Counted from the first letter of the stretch, positions 18,417-27,750 are shown. The stretch: 39,514 nucleotides of DNA from Cytophagales bacterium (GCA_020627945.1 JAHDFW010000013.1:1-39514), one strand, 5' to 3'. Numbers and translations: made by a program. Notes: generated by a model not told the origin, from the sequence alone.

Positions 18417-18424
18417 TATCTTCG
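18417..18424 (+). promoter_or_regulatory. -7 box (TATCTTCG) for the UvrD-type helicase
   Basis: TATCTTCG differs from TAnnTTTG at one base and sits 11 nt before the ATG at 18436. A TTG at 18389-18391 could be the -33 element, though its 25-nt spacing is long. The position argues that the upstream in-frame ATG at 18361 is not the true start. Confidence 0.5.
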
Positions 18425-18435
18425 CAGGTCGATTT

Positions 18436-20709
18436 ATGGACTATCTAACTACATTAAATCCGGAGCAGAGGGAGGCCGTTTTACATAACGAGGGCCCAGC
18501 TATGATTATCGCAGGTGCGGGTTCTGGAAAAACACGTGTTCTTACGGTGAGAATTGCACATTTGATTGATTATCATCGTGTAGATCCTTTCAATATTCTA
18601 ACGCTGACTTTTACAAATAAAGCAGCAAAGGAAATGCGGCAACGTATTGAAACCGTGGTTGGTACTGAAGCTCGTAATATCTGGATGGGAACATTTCACT
18701 CGGTATTTGCTAAAATACTTAGAGTCGAGGCTCCGCTATTGGGTTACCCTTCCAATTTTACGATCTATGATACAGATGATGCAAAATCGTTATTAAAAAA
18801 TATTGTTAAGGAGAAAAATCTGGATAGTAAGGTTTACAAACCAAACGTTGTTTTAAATAGAATTTCGGCGGCAAAGAACAGATTAATAGATGCCAAGCAA
18901 TATAAAAAGGATGCAACCATTGCTTCTTATGATGTGAAAAGTCGTCTTCCTGAGTTGGCTAATATTTATCTTAAGTATGAGGAACGCTGTTTTAAGGCTG
19001 GAGCAATGGACTTTGATGATCTACTCTTCAATACTTATAAACTGCTTTCAAAACATCCAGATGCATTAAATAAATACCAGAGTAAATTTAGATACATCCT
19101 TGTGGATGAGTATCAAGATACAAACTTTGCACAGTATGTGATCGTTAAGAAACTTGCTGCGCGAAATAGAAATATTGTAGTGGTTGGAGATGATGCGCAA
19201 AGTATCTATGCGTTTAGAGGCGCAGATATTCAGAATATACTGAATTTCGAAAAAGATTATCCAGAGCTACGAGTTTATAAGTTAGAACAAAATTACCGTT
19301 CTACCAATACGATTGTTCAGGCATCTAGCTCTATTATTAAGCACAACAGAGCACAGCTTCCTAAGTCCATTTGGACCGATAATGACGAAGGTAAACTGAT
19401 AGATGTAATTAGAGCAACTTCCGATAATGAAGAAGGAAAATTGGTTGCTCATTCGATTTATGAGAATAAGTTGAATCATCAGATTTCATATGAAGACCAA
19501 GCCATTCTTTATAGAACAAACTCTCAATCGCGTGCGATGGAGGAATCCTTGCGTAAGTTAGGTATAGGATATAGAATTGTAGGAGGAATGTCTTTTTACC
19601 AACGTAAGGAGATTAAGGATTTACTAGCCTATCTTAGGTTAACTGTAAACCCGAACGATGAACAGGCTTTACGAAGAGTTATCAATTATCCGAAGCGTGG
19701 TATTGGTGATACTTCTGTTGGGAAGTTATTAATTGCTTCAGACGAGACAGGGCAAACCCTTTGGGATATTGTATTAAAGGTCAAAGGATATCTCGGTGGA
19801 AGTGTAGCAGGGAAAATAGATGGTTTTGCTACCATGATTCGAAGTTTCATGATTTTTGGTCAGAAAAATGATGCTTATGATACGGCAATGCATATTGCTA
19901 AAACTTCGGGAGTACTTAGAGACCTTTCTAGTGATAAAACAATTGAAGGTGTAGCCAGGTATGAGAATTTAAACGAATTGTTGAATGGAATTAAGCAATT
20001 TGTAGATGATCAGGAGAGAGAAGAGAAGGATTTAGGGTCGTTCTTGCAAGAAATTGCATTACTTACAAATGCAGATGAAGACGAGGAGGACGATCGAGAG
20101 AAAGTTACAATGATGACAATTCACTCCGCTAAAGGATTGGAGTTTAAGAATGTTTATGTTTGTGGATTAGAAGAGGACTTGTTTCCATCAGCAATGATGC
20201 TTTCTTCGCGTGAAGATTTAGAAGAGGAAAGACGTCTGTTTTACGTAGCAATTACTAGGGCTGAAGATCAGCTTACTTTATCCTATGCTACAAGTAGATA
20301 TCGTTATGGAAGATTGTTTAATTGTTCACCAAGTCGTTTTTTGGAAGAGATTGACTCTAGTTACCTTAACGTTAAAAAGCCAAAGGAACGTTCTTCAATA
20401 TTTTTAGAACGTAAGGAGAAGCCTGCAATTGGAGGAGAAAAGATTACTTCAAAAGAAGGTGGATTTCGTCTGAAGGCTAAGCCAATAAGAAAAACATTTG
20501 CTAAAAAATATACGGCACCGCCAGATTTTAAACCAGATGACCCAGGTTTACTAGAAGAAGGCATGAGAGTGGAGCATAGCAAGTTTGGATTTGGAGTGAT
20601 ATCAAAAATAGATAACGCACCTAATAGTAAAAAGGCTATTGTTACGTTTGATGAGGTTGGAGAGAAAACTTTGTTGCTTAGTTTTGCTAAGCTGAAAATC
20701 CACTCGTAG
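18436..20709 (+). CDS. UvrD/PcrA-type superfamily 1A 3'-5' DNA helicase
   Basis: The 757-residue protein carries the full SF1A motif series: Q-motif region LNPEQREAV, Walker A AGAGSGKTR (26-34), Walker B DEYQDTN, motif III GDDAQSIYAFRGAD, motif IV EQNYRST, motif V TIHSAKGLEFKNVY and motif VI RRLFYVAITRAED. The C-terminal segment GMRVEHSKFGFGVI is the Tudor-like domain that PcrA/UvrD use to contact RNA polymerase. It should unwind DNA in nucleotide excision and mismatch repair and in clearing blocked polymerases. I chose ATG 18436 over the in-frame ATG at 18361 because the added 25 residues are hydrophobic, unlike the family, and would overlap the promoter; MDYLTTLNPEQ is the usual N terminus. 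The gene stands alone on its strand. Whether it should be called uvrD or pcrA cannot be settled here. Confidence 0.96.
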   Translation: MDYLTTLNPEQREAVLHNEGPAMIIAGAGSGKTRVLTVRIAHLIDYHRVDPFNILTLTFTNKAAKEMRQRIETVVGTEARNIWMGTFHSVFAKILRVEAPLLGYPSNFTIYDTDDAKSLLKNIVKEKNLDSKVYKPNVVLNRISAAKNRLIDAKQYKKDATIASYDVKSRLPELANIYLKYEERCFKAGAMDFDDLLFNTYKLLSKHPDALNKYQSKFRYILVDEYQDTNFAQYVIVKKLAARNRNIVVVGDDAQSIYAFRGADIQNILNFEKDYPELRVYKLEQNYRSTNTIVQASSSIIKHNRAQLPKSIWTDNDEGKLIDVIRATSDNEEGKLVAHSIYENKLNHQISYEDQAILYRTNSQSRAMEESLRKLGIGYRIVGGMSFYQRKEIKDLLAYLRLTVNPNDEQALRRVINYPKRGIGDTSVGKLLIASDETGQTLWDIVLKVKGYLGGSVAGKIDGFATMIRSFMIFGQKNDAYDTAMHIAKTSGVLRDLSSDKTIEGVARYENLNELLNGIKQFVDDQEREEKDLGSFLQEIALLTNADEDEEDDREKVTMMTIHSAKGLEFKNVYVCGLEEDLFPSAMMLSSREDLEEERRLFYVAITRAEDQLTLSYATSRYRYGRLFNCSPSRFLEEIDSSYLNVKKPKERSSIFLERKEKPAIGGEKITSKEGGFRLKAKPIRKTFAKKYTAPPDFKPDDPGLLEEGMRVEHSKFGFGVISKIDNAPNSKKAIVTFDEVGEKTLLLSFAKLKIHS

Positions 20710-20740
20710 TAGTGGTTAAATATATAATTAAGTAAAAAAA

Positions 20741-20748
20741 TACCTTTG
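20741..20748 (+). promoter_or_regulatory. -7 box (TACCTTTG) for the DUF4290-murA operon
   Basis: TACCTTTG is a perfect TAnnTTTG match, 83 nt before the DUF4290 start codon and 31 nt after the helicase stop codon. The -33 area has only TGGTTA. It implies an 80-nt leader for the DUF4290-murA transcript. Confidence 0.55.
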
Positions 20749-20831
20749 CTCATTTTGATTTTGTCAAATAACTATGGTAATTGTTGTTTGTAATTGATAC
20801 AAGAAGGGTGGGGTAAGATGATAAAAGAATA

Positions 20832-21503
20832 ATGGAAGAAAAAATTATTAATTTTAAGAGAGGGTTGCTGGCGAAGGAATACGGTTCTAATATTTATGAA
20901 TTAGTACAGTATATAACTGTCGTTGATGATAAAGAGGAAAGAACTAAGCAGGCACTACTGTTGAAAAGATTGGTAGAGAAGATGCATCCTACCGTTAGAT
21001 ATGCGGAAGACTCTGATCTTAAAATTTGGCAAGACATGTACTTGATGTCTGGAATGAAAATGGACATTGATGTAGAGTTTGATAAACCAACACTAGAAGT
21101 GCTAACTAAAAAGCCTGAAAAGGTAGAGTACCAAAGAAAAATGCCTCGCTTCAAGCACTATGGTAGAAACATCGAGTTAATCATGGAGAAATTGATTAAT
21201 GAGGAAGATGAAGAAAAGCGTAGTGAGGCAATTGTCGGGATGGGGAAACTCATGAAAACTTTCTATAAAAATTGGAATAAGGATTCGATCGAAGATACCT
21301 TAATTGCGAAGCAAATCTCTATGCTATCGAATGGTAAAATTGAAGTTCCAAAAGAATTGTTAGAAGACGAAACCGTTTTTGATACTTGGAAAGGTACTAA
21401 GGGGGGAGCTAACTCAAACAATAACCCTAGTTCGCATTCACATCATCATAACAACCGCCGAAATAATAATAACAATAATAATAGGAAACGAAAAAGAAAA
21501 TAA
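20832..21503 (+). CDS. DUF4290 domain-containing protein
   Basis: The 223-residue soluble protein matches DUF4290, a Bacteroidota family of unknown function. A mostly helical, charged body (1-185) includes the segment PRFKHYGRNIELIME. The last 35 residues are low complexity: Asn, Ser, His, then a run of Asn and Arg ending in RKRKRK, encoded by repeated AAT/AAC triplets near 21461-21484. That tail looks disordered and strongly basic, so nucleic-acid or envelope contact is possible but unproven. It lies 39 nt before murA on the same strand, an arrangement I recall as recurrent in this phylum. This suggests a link to peptidoglycan synthesis or its control. Confidence 0.85.
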   Translation: MEEKIINFKRGLLAKEYGSNIYELVQYITVVDDKEERTKQALLLKRLVEKMHPTVRYAEDSDLKIWQDMYLMSGMKMDIDVEFDKPTLEVLTKKPEKVEYQRKMPRFKHYGRNIELIMEKLINEEDEEKRSEAIVGMGKLMKTFYKNWNKDSIEDTLIAKQISMLSNGKIEVPKELLEDETVFDTWKGTKGGANSNNNPSSHSHHHNNRRNNNNNNNRKRKRK

Positions 21504-21542
21504 TCTAACACAGTACCTTAACTATAAATAACTAATTACCAT

Positions 21543-22847
21543 ATGGCATCTTTCGAAGTAACAGGAGGGACAAAATTAAAGGGAGAAATTGTACCACAAG
21601 GTGCAAAGAATGAAGCGCTACAAATTTTATGTGCAGTATTATTAACTCCAGAAAAAGTAGTTATTAAGAACATTCCGCAAATTAGAGATGTGCTTAAGCT
21701 AATTGATCTTTTGAACTCATTAGGAGTTAAGGTTACTAAAATTTCGGAATCTGAGTATGAGTTTGAGGCTGCAGAAATCAATCTCGAATATTTCGAAACG
21801 GAAGAGTTTAGAAAGAAAGGTGGTGCACTAAGAGGATCAGTAATGATTCTTGGTCCGTTATTAGCACGTTATGGTAAATGTAAACTTCCAAAACCTGGAG
21901 GGGATAAGATTGGGCGTAGAAGATTAGATACTCACTTTTTAGGTTTTCAAAGATTAGGAGCTGAGTTCGATTTTGATGCGGACAGCAGCTTTTACGAAGT
22001 AAATGGAGAGAATCTTCGAGGGACGTATATGTTACTGGAAGAAGCTTCAGTTACAGGTACAGCTAATGTAGTGATGGCGGCAGTAATGGCCAAAGGGACT
22101 ACTACTATTTATAATGCAGCTTGTGAACCCTACTTGCAGCAACTATGCAAGATGTTGAATCGCATGGGAGCTAAAATTAGTGGAATAGGTTCAAATTTAC
22201 TTACTATTGAAGGTGTTGAGTACTTAGGCGGTACTGAGCATAGAATGCTTCCCGATATGATTGAAATTGGTAGTTTTATTGGACTAGCAGCAATGACTGG
22301 TTCTGAAATTACCATTAAAGATTGTCAGATTAAAGAATTGGGTGTTATACCATCGGTATTCCAAAAGTTAGGGATCAAGATGGAGTTCAGAGGAGATGAT
22401 ATTCATATTCCAGCTCAGGAGACGTATGAAATAGAGACCTTTATTGATGGGTCTATACTTACGATTTCAGATGCGCCATGGCCAGGGTTTACACCGGATT
22501 TATTGAGTATCATTTTGGTTGTTGCAACTCAAGCTAGAGGTTCGGTATTGATTCACCAAAAAATGTTTGAAAGTCGATTGTTCTTCGTAGATAAATTGAT
22601 TGATATGGGTGCTCAGATTATTCTCTGTGATCCGCATAGAGCAAATGTTATTGGTTTAGGAAAGCAAACTCAGCTACGAGGAATTCAAATGACTTCACCT
22701 GATATCCGTGCAGGAGTTTCTTTGTTAATTGCGGCATTATCTGCTAACGGAAAAAGTACAATTCATAATATTGAACAAATAGATCGTGGATATCAATTCA
22801 TTGATAAACGTCTTAATGCTTTAGGCGCTGATATCAGAAGAGCTTAA
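21543..22847 (+). CDS. murA: UDP-N-acetylglucosamine 1-carboxyvinyltransferase (MurA)
   Basis: MurA transfers enolpyruvate from PEP to UDP-GlcNAc, the first committed step of peptidoglycan synthesis in the cytoplasm. The 434-residue length and landmarks fit: FEVTGGTKLKGEI at the N terminus with the substrate-binding KNEAL (22-26), RGSVMILGPLLAR in the middle, and late segments PWPGFTPDL and RAGVSLLIAAL. The active-site loop reads PGGDKIGRR, so the position of E. coli Cys115 (the residue alkylated by fosfomycin) is Asp121 here. Asp at this site is known to retain activity and to give fosfomycin insensitivity, as in mycobacteria and chlamydiae. The gene follows DUF4290 closely and ends before a clear hairpin terminator, so the two form one transcript. 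Confidence 0.97.
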   Translation: MASFEVTGGTKLKGEIVPQGAKNEALQILCAVLLTPEKVVIKNIPQIRDVLKLIDLLNSLGVKVTKISESEYEFEAAEINLEYFETEEFRKKGGALRGSVMILGPLLARYGKCKLPKPGGDKIGRRRLDTHFLGFQRLGAEFDFDADSSFYEVNGENLRGTYMLLEEASVTGTANVVMAAVMAKGTTTIYNAACEPYLQQLCKMLNRMGAKISGIGSNLLTIEGVEYLGGTEHRMLPDMIEIGSFIGLAAMTGSEITIKDCQIKELGVIPSVFQKLGIKMEFRGDDIHIPAQETYEIETFIDGSILTISDAPWPGFTPDLLSIILVVATQARGSVLIHQKMFESRLFFVDKLIDMGAQIILCDPHRANVIGLGKQTQLRGIQMTSPDIRAGVSLLIAALSANGKSTIHNIEQIDRGYQFIDKRLNALGADIRRA

Positions 22848-22867
22848 ATTATATAATTTTATAAGTG

Positions 22868-22902
22868 AAAGAGGTCTGAACGGAAGTTTTGACCTTTTTT
22901 TT
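22868..22902 (+). terminator. Rho-independent terminator after murA
   Basis: A 9-bp stem (AAAGAGGTC with GACCTTTTT, one G-T pair) encloses a 14-nt loop and runs into eight T residues. It starts 20 nt after the murA stop codon. Confidence 0.75.
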
Positions 22903-22923
22903 GTGCCGTTATTAATCCAAAAG

Positions 22924-22936
22924 TGTCAAAATGACA
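22924..22936. promoter_or_regulatory. TGTCA-AAA-TGACA palindrome upstream of clpB
   Basis: A perfect 5-bp inverted repeat with a 3-nt spacer is followed by a further TGACA at 22966-22970. Both lie between the murA terminator and the clpB -7 box, 126-138 nt before the clpB start codon. The site could bind a dimeric heat-shock regulator or an alternative sigma factor. No regulator is identified. Confidence 0.4.
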
Positions 22937-22995
22937 TTTTAACTAGTTGATTTCAAGTGATTTAGTGACAAAAAGACAATATTTGTAATTGGTAT

Positions 22996-23003
22996 TAGAT
23001 TTG
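22996..23003 (+). promoter_or_regulatory. -7 box (TAGATTTG) for clpB
   Basis: TAGATTTG fits TAnnTTTG exactly, 58 nt before the ATG. There is no TTG at the usual -33 spacing. The nearest upstream element is the TGACA at 22966-22970, which may take that role in an activated or heat-shock promoter. Confidence 0.5.
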
Positions 23004-23061
23004 ATAATTACAATCCGACTAACATTACGTTAGAATAAATTTAAATAAGAAAGTTTGAACA

Positions 23062-25695
23062 ATGAACTTCAATAATTATACAATCAAATCGCAGGAAGCT
23101 ATTCAAAAAGCTACGGAAATAGCTGCAGGGAATCAACAACAGGCTATTGAGACGGGCCATATATTAAAAGGAATACTAGAAACAGATGAGAATGTAGTTT
23201 CATTTCTATTTGGGAAACTAGGAGTTAATGATGCAAGTGTTAAGAAAGTCCTTGATACCATAGTTACTGCTTATCCACAAGTGAGCGGGGGTGATCCATA
23301 CCTAAGTCGTGAATCTACAAATGCATTGCAAAAGGCAACAGGGTATCTAAAGGAATTTGACGATTCATTTGTTGCTATAGAGCATTTAATACTAGGGTTG
23401 TTGTCTAATTCAGACAACATAGCAGGAGTATTAAAAGATGCTGGAATAGGAGAGGATAGTTTGATATCTGCAATTAAGCAACTAAGAGGAGGAGATAAGG
23501 TAGACGATCAAAATGCCGAATCGAAATATCAAGTGCTAGAAAAGTATTCAAAGAATTTAAATGCACTTGCACGCGAAGGGAAAATAGATCCTGTGATTGG
23601 AAGAGACGAGGAAATTAGACGCGTATTGCAGATTTTGTCCAGAAGGACTAAAAATAACCCAATTTTGCTTGGAGAACCAGGTGTAGGTAAGACTGCCATT
23701 GTAGAGGGGATGGCTCAACGTATTGTGGATGGAGATGTTCCAGAAAACTTGAAAACCAAAACACTTATTTCGTTGGATTTAGGACTTCTTATAGCAGGAG
23801 CCAAATACAAAGGAGAGTTCGAGGAAAGGCTGAAAGCGGTAATTAAGGAAGTCGTTGACTCGCAAGGTGAGATCATTATGTTTATTGACGAGATTCATAC
23901 ATTGATAGGTGCCGGAAGTGGAGGGACAGGAGCAATGGATGCAGCAAATTTGTTAAAACCAGCTTTAGCACGGGGTGAATTGCATGCAATTGGAGCAACT
24001 ACACTTAAAGAATATCAGCAATATGTCGAAAAAGATAAAGCGTTGGAGAGAAGGTTTCAATCCGTAATGGTGGATGAACCTGGTATAGAAGATTCGATTT
24101 CTATTTTGAGAGGTATTAAGGATAAATATGAAATACATCACGGGATTCAAATTTTGGATGATGCAGTAATTGCTGCTGTGGAATTATCAACAAGGTATAT
24201 TCCAGACCGTTTCCTTCCTGATAAAGCAATTGATTTAATGGATGAGGCCAGTTCAAAACTTCGTCTAGAAATGAATTCCGTTCCAGAAGAGGTGGATGAA
24301 GTGAATCGCCGAATTATGCAATTGGAAATTGAGCGAGAAGCCATTCGACGAGAAAATGATGTTGAAAAAGAATCTATACTTTCTGAAGAAATAGCCAATC
24401 TATCCGAAGAACGAAATGTGTTGATGGTTAAATGGAACTCTGAAAAGGATGTGTACGAAGGTATCAATCTTGTAAAAGAAGAGTTAGAGCAATGTAAGTT
24501 TCAAGCAGAACAAGCCGAACGAGAAGGGAATTACGGAAGAGTAGCGGAATTACGTTATGGCAAAATTCAGGAGAAAGAACAGGAGCTAGAAGAATTGAAA
24601 ACTAAGGCTCAGCAAATGAGCGAAGATGCTTTGATTAAGGAAGTTGTTACTGCCGAGGATATTGCGGAAGTAGTAGAGCGCTGGACTGGAATTCCAGTAA
24701 ATGCAATGCTCCAAAGTGACAAGGAAAAGCTTCTTAATTTGGAAGATGAATTGGGTAAGCGGGTAGCAGGACAGAAAGAAGCTATTGTAGCTATTTCGGA
24801 TGCGGTGAGGAGAAGTAGAGCTGGATTGCACGACCCGCTTAAGCCCATTGGTTCGTTTATATTTTTAGGCACAACTGGAGTTGGTAAAACCGAATTATCT
24901 AAAGCTTTGGCCGAATATCTATTTAATGATGATAAAGCCATGGTTCGTATCGATATGAGTGAGTTTCAAGAACAGCATTCTGTAAGTAGGTTGATTGGAG
25001 CACCTCCAGGATATGTGGGTTATGATGAGGGTGGTCAATTGACTGAAGCAGTTCGTAGAAAGCCCTATTCAGTAATACTGTTGGATGAAATAGAAAAGGC
25101 ACATCCAGATGTGTTTAATATTTTGTTACAAGTACTTGATGATGGAAGACTCACAGATAATAAAGGGCGCGTGGCAAACTTTAAGAACTGTATTGTGATT
25201 ATGACCTCAAATATCGGAGCTCCAATTATTCAGCAGAATTTTACCGGATTTGAAAGTAAAGAACCACAAGAACAATTTGATATTATCGAAAATACCAGTG
25301 AAGACGTGATGCATTTGTTAAAGCAGACTGTTAGACCTGAATTCTTAAATAGAGTTGACGAGACTATTATGTTTAAACCTCTAGGGCGAGATGAAATTAG
25401 AAAAATTGCTAAGATACAATTTGAATTGGTACGAAATCGTTTGCTCGAAAATGGAGTAGAACTTCGAATCACTGATAAGGCATTGGATCATTTGGCGTCT
25501 ATAGGTTTTGATCCACAGTATGGCGCACGACCTTTGAAAAGAGTAATGCAAAGAGAGTTGTTGAATGAATTGTCTAAAAAAATAATTGCAGGGAGTATCC
25601 AAAAAGACTCGTTGGTTAATGTAGATGTACAATTAGATGGTACTATTACGTTTAGCAATGAATTGGAAACTACCGAGGTTGAAAAAGAAAATTGA
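23062..25695 (+). CDS. clpB: ATP-dependent disaggregase ClpB
   Basis: ClpB is the cytoplasmic Hsp100 hexamer that works with DnaK to pull proteins out of aggregates. The 877 residues show two N-terminal Clp repeats (1-145), AAA1 with Walker A GEPGVGKT (204-211), pore loop KYKGEFEER and Walker B IMFIDEIHT, then a long charged coiled-coil middle domain (about 410-530). AAA2 has Walker A GTTGVGKTE (near 603), pore motif GYVGYDEGG and Walker B VILLDEIEKAHP, followed by the small domain GARPLKR. The presence of the middle domain and the lack of a ClpP-docking IGF/L loop separate ClpB from ClpA and ClpC. It is monocistronic, between the murA terminator and its own strong terminator. Upstream palindrome and TGACA elements suggest stress control. 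Confidence 0.97.
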   Translation: MNFNNYTIKSQEAIQKATEIAAGNQQQAIETGHILKGILETDENVVSFLFGKLGVNDASVKKVLDTIVTAYPQVSGGDPYLSRESTNALQKATGYLKEFDDSFVAIEHLILGLLSNSDNIAGVLKDAGIGEDSLISAIKQLRGGDKVDDQNAESKYQVLEKYSKNLNALAREGKIDPVIGRDEEIRRVLQILSRRTKNNPILLGEPGVGKTAIVEGMAQRIVDGDVPENLKTKTLISLDLGLLIAGAKYKGEFEERLKAVIKEVVDSQGEIIMFIDEIHTLIGAGSGGTGAMDAANLLKPALARGELHAIGATTLKEYQQYVEKDKALERRFQSVMVDEPGIEDSISILRGIKDKYEIHHGIQILDDAVIAAVELSTRYIPDRFLPDKAIDLMDEASSKLRLEMNSVPEEVDEVNRRIMQLEIEREAIRRENDVEKESILSEEIANLSEERNVLMVKWNSEKDVYEGINLVKEELEQCKFQAEQAEREGNYGRVAELRYGKIQEKEQELEELKTKAQQMSEDALIKEVVTAEDIAEVVERWTGIPVNAMLQSDKEKLLNLEDELGKRVAGQKEAIVAISDAVRRSRAGLHDPLKPIGSFIFLGTTGVGKTELSKALAEYLFNDDKAMVRIDMSEFQEQHSVSRLIGAPPGYVGYDEGGQLTEAVRRKPYSVILLDEIEKAHPDVFNILLQVLDDGRLTDNKGRVANFKNCIVIMTSNIGAPIIQQNFTGFESKEPQEQFDIIENTSEDVMHLLKQTVRPEFLNRVDETIMFKPLGRDEIRKIAKIQFELVRNRLLENGVELRITDKALDHLASIGFDPQYGARPLKRVMQRELLNELSKKIIAGSIQKDSLVNVDVQLDGTITFSNELETTEVEKEN

Positions 25696-25778
25696 AATTA
25701 AATGAACTTTTTTGACGGTAATTTTGCTTTATAGTCAGAGGATTATAATTTTCTTCTTTTTTGTGTGATTGATAAAGG

Positions 25779-25814
25779 CCGGCAAACCTGTGAACGATAG
25801 GGTTGCCGGTTTTT
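25779..25814 (+). terminator. Terminator between clpB and recQ
   Basis: CCGGCAA at 25779-25785 pairs with TTGCCGG at 25803-25809. Two further C-G pairs are reached past a bulged A, the loop is about 12 nt, and the hairpin is followed by five T residues. It lies between convergent clpB and recQ. The minus side has only TTT after the stem, so it should act mainly for clpB. Confidence 0.8.
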
Positions 25815-25845
25815 GTATTTAGTGTTTTTTACACGCGTAATTCCC

Positions 25846-27750
25846 TTATTTGGTGAGCTTCATCATCTCATTCATTCGAATCAAGTTTGCGTCCATCATT
25901 TTGGAGACCATGTCTTTAAGTAAATCCTCATCTACATGTGTTAACTCTCTTTTAAGTTCAAGCATGGTAAGAGGTCTTGAATTGATAAGTGTTTGGATTG
26001 CAAATTGAAGTTCTTTATCAGATATGGATTTGCTAGTTGGTTTTTTCTTCCTACATATATCGCATTGACCACAAGGTTGTGGAGATTTTTCATCGAAGTA
26101 CTCCAGAATTAATTGAGACCTGCATTGTTCTTGGCTTTCAACGTATTGTATAATGGATTTAACCTTGTGTTCTGCTAATTCTCTTTGATGTTTTAGAATA
26201 TTGCGGTTGATACTTAACTTGTTGGCATCCATTCGTGGAATTAGGTAAGTGATTTTAGGAATGTTGCCCTGTTCGTTGTAGCTGATAACACCAACTTTGG
26301 CAAGTTCGTTGAGTACCTTTCTAACTTGAGATTGGTTGGTGCCCAATTCTCTTGCCAATTGTTTTTCATCAACGGATACGAAATTTGAATATAATCCGCC
26401 TCCATACAAACGTAACAAGAGTTGTATGTAAATATCGTGTTTGGGGTGGTCTAATTGAAACTGATAAAGTGCAGGACCTGTTAATTCCAAATAAACCTGA
26501 GATCTATGATAAGTAGCATCACTGAGTTCGATTAATCCTTGATTCTCCAATTTCTTAAGAGCGTATAAGGTGGTGGAGTGTTTAAGTTGATACTTTTCGC
26601 TAAGAAGGCCTAAATCTAATGGGTAAGATTCTAAATAACCACTTCCAATTGCAATTCTAAGATGGTTTGCAATAGCTTGATAAACGGTTTTTAATTGTTC
26701 AACTTGCGGGTGTTGCTCGTCAAGTTTGTCTCTTAACGATATAATATCGTTTTGATCGTACAAAATAATCGCATAAGCTGGTAACTCATCTCTTCCCGCT
26801 CTACCTGCTTCTTGATAGTACGATTCAAGATCTGGTGGGATATCCAAATGAACCACCAATCTTACATCTGGTTTGTCGATCCCCATTCCAAAAGCATTGG
26901 TAGCAACTATTATTCTGGTCTCATTACTGATCCAACTAACTTGCCTTTTAGTTCTTTCTTCTGTAGTTAAACCTGCATGATAGAATGTGGCTGATATTCC
27001 TTTCTTGTTCAAATACTCGGCTACTTTTACTGTTTTTTTTCTGCTTCTCACATAAACAACAGTGCTGCCTTTTAGTTTATTGACAATTTCCAGTAGTCTG
27101 TTTGGTTTATCCTCGGTGTATCTACAAGCGTAGGAAAGGTTCGATCTTAAAAAACTTTTTCTAAATGAATTCGATTGTTCGTCAAATGAAAGTTTACTTT
27201 TTATATCTTCCGCAACATTTTCTGTAGCCGACGCTGTTAATGCTATGATCTTTACATCGGGTTTTAATTCCCTTATAGCGGAAATCTCAAGATACGGGGG
27301 TCTAAAATCATAGCCCCATTGAGAAATACAATGTGCTTCATCTACTGCGATTAAGCCTACTCGCATTTTTTTGAACCGTTCTATGAATAAGTCAGTTTTT
27401 AGTCGTTCTGGAGATACATAAAGAAACTTCACATCACCATACACGCAGTTGTCTAAAGCTATGTCCACTTGACGATACGTCATTCCTGAAACTATAGCTT
27501 GTGCGTTGATCCCTCTTTTTTTAAGGTTTTGAACCTGATCTTTCATCAAGGCAATCAATGGTGATACTACCACACATATCCCTTCTTTGATAAGCCCAGG
27601 AACCTGAAAACAAATTGATTTCCCTCCTCCAGTTGGTAAAAGCGCTAAAGTGTCGCGGTTGTCCAACACAGATTGAATAATCTCTTGTTGCAGCGGCCGA
27701 AAAGAATCATAGCCCCAGTATTTTTTGAGTATAGAAAGTTCGTCGTTCAA
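25846..27750 (-). CDS. RecQ-family ATP-dependent DNA helicase
   Basis: The 634-residue protein begins with the RecQ signature: motif 0 GYDSFRPLQQEII, Walker A LPTGGGKS (38-45), DEAH box VDEAHCISQWG, then motif VI region YYQEAGRAGRDE. The zinc-binding subdomain is complete (CRSQ, then CGQCDIC near residues 560-585). Between helicase core and zinc site lies a longer helical/winged-helix stretch of about 150 residues (ALKKLENQGLI, VRKVLNELAKVGVI). No HRDC domain follows; instead a short helical tail of about 55 residues ends the protein. This organisation fits a second RecQ type found in Bacteroidota rather than the E. coli-like form. It should unwind branched DNA in recombination and replication restart. 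It starts 52 nt after the barrel gene upstream on the same strand, so cotranscription is possible. Confidence 0.93.
   Translation of the reverse strand: MNDELSILKKYWGYDSFRPLQQEIIQSVLDNRDTLALLPTGGGKSICFQVPGLIKEGICVVVSPLIALMKDQVQNLKKRGINAQAIVSGMTYRQVDIALDNCVYGDVKFLYVSPERLKTDLFIERFKKMRVGLIAVDEAHCISQWGYDFRPPYLEISAIRELKPDVKIIALTASATENVAEDIKSKLSFDEQSNSFRKSFLRSNLSYACRYTEDKPNRLLEIVNKLKGSTVVYVRSRKKTVKVAEYLNKKGISATFYHAGLTTEERTKRQVSWISNETRIIVATNAFGMGIDKPDVRLVVHLDIPPDLESYYQEAGRAGRDELPAYAIILYDQNDIISLRDKLDEQHPQVEQLKTVYQAIANHLRIAIGSGYLESYPLDLGLLSEKYQLKHSTTLYALKKLENQGLIELSDATYHRSQVYLELTGPALYQFQLDHPKHDIYIQLLLRLYGGGLYSNFVSVDEKQLARELGTNQSQVRKVLNELAKVGVISYNEQGNIPKITYLIPRMDANKLSINRNILKHQRELAEHKVKSIIQYVESQEQCRSQLILEYFDEKSPQPCGQCDICRKKKPTSKSISDKELQFAIQTLINSRPLTMLELKRELTHVDEDLLKDMVSKMMDANLIRMNEMMKLTK

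Noticed and set aside
18361-18435. A 25-residue N-terminal extension on the helicase from an upstream ATG
   Set aside because: It is hydrophobic, not seen in the family, and overlaps the likely -7 box. MDYLTTLNPEQ at 18436 is the normal start.
21461-21484. AAT/AAC triplet run as a microsatellite-type phase-variation repeat
   Set aside because: The run is imperfect and in-frame triplets only change Asn number, so it would not switch the gene off.
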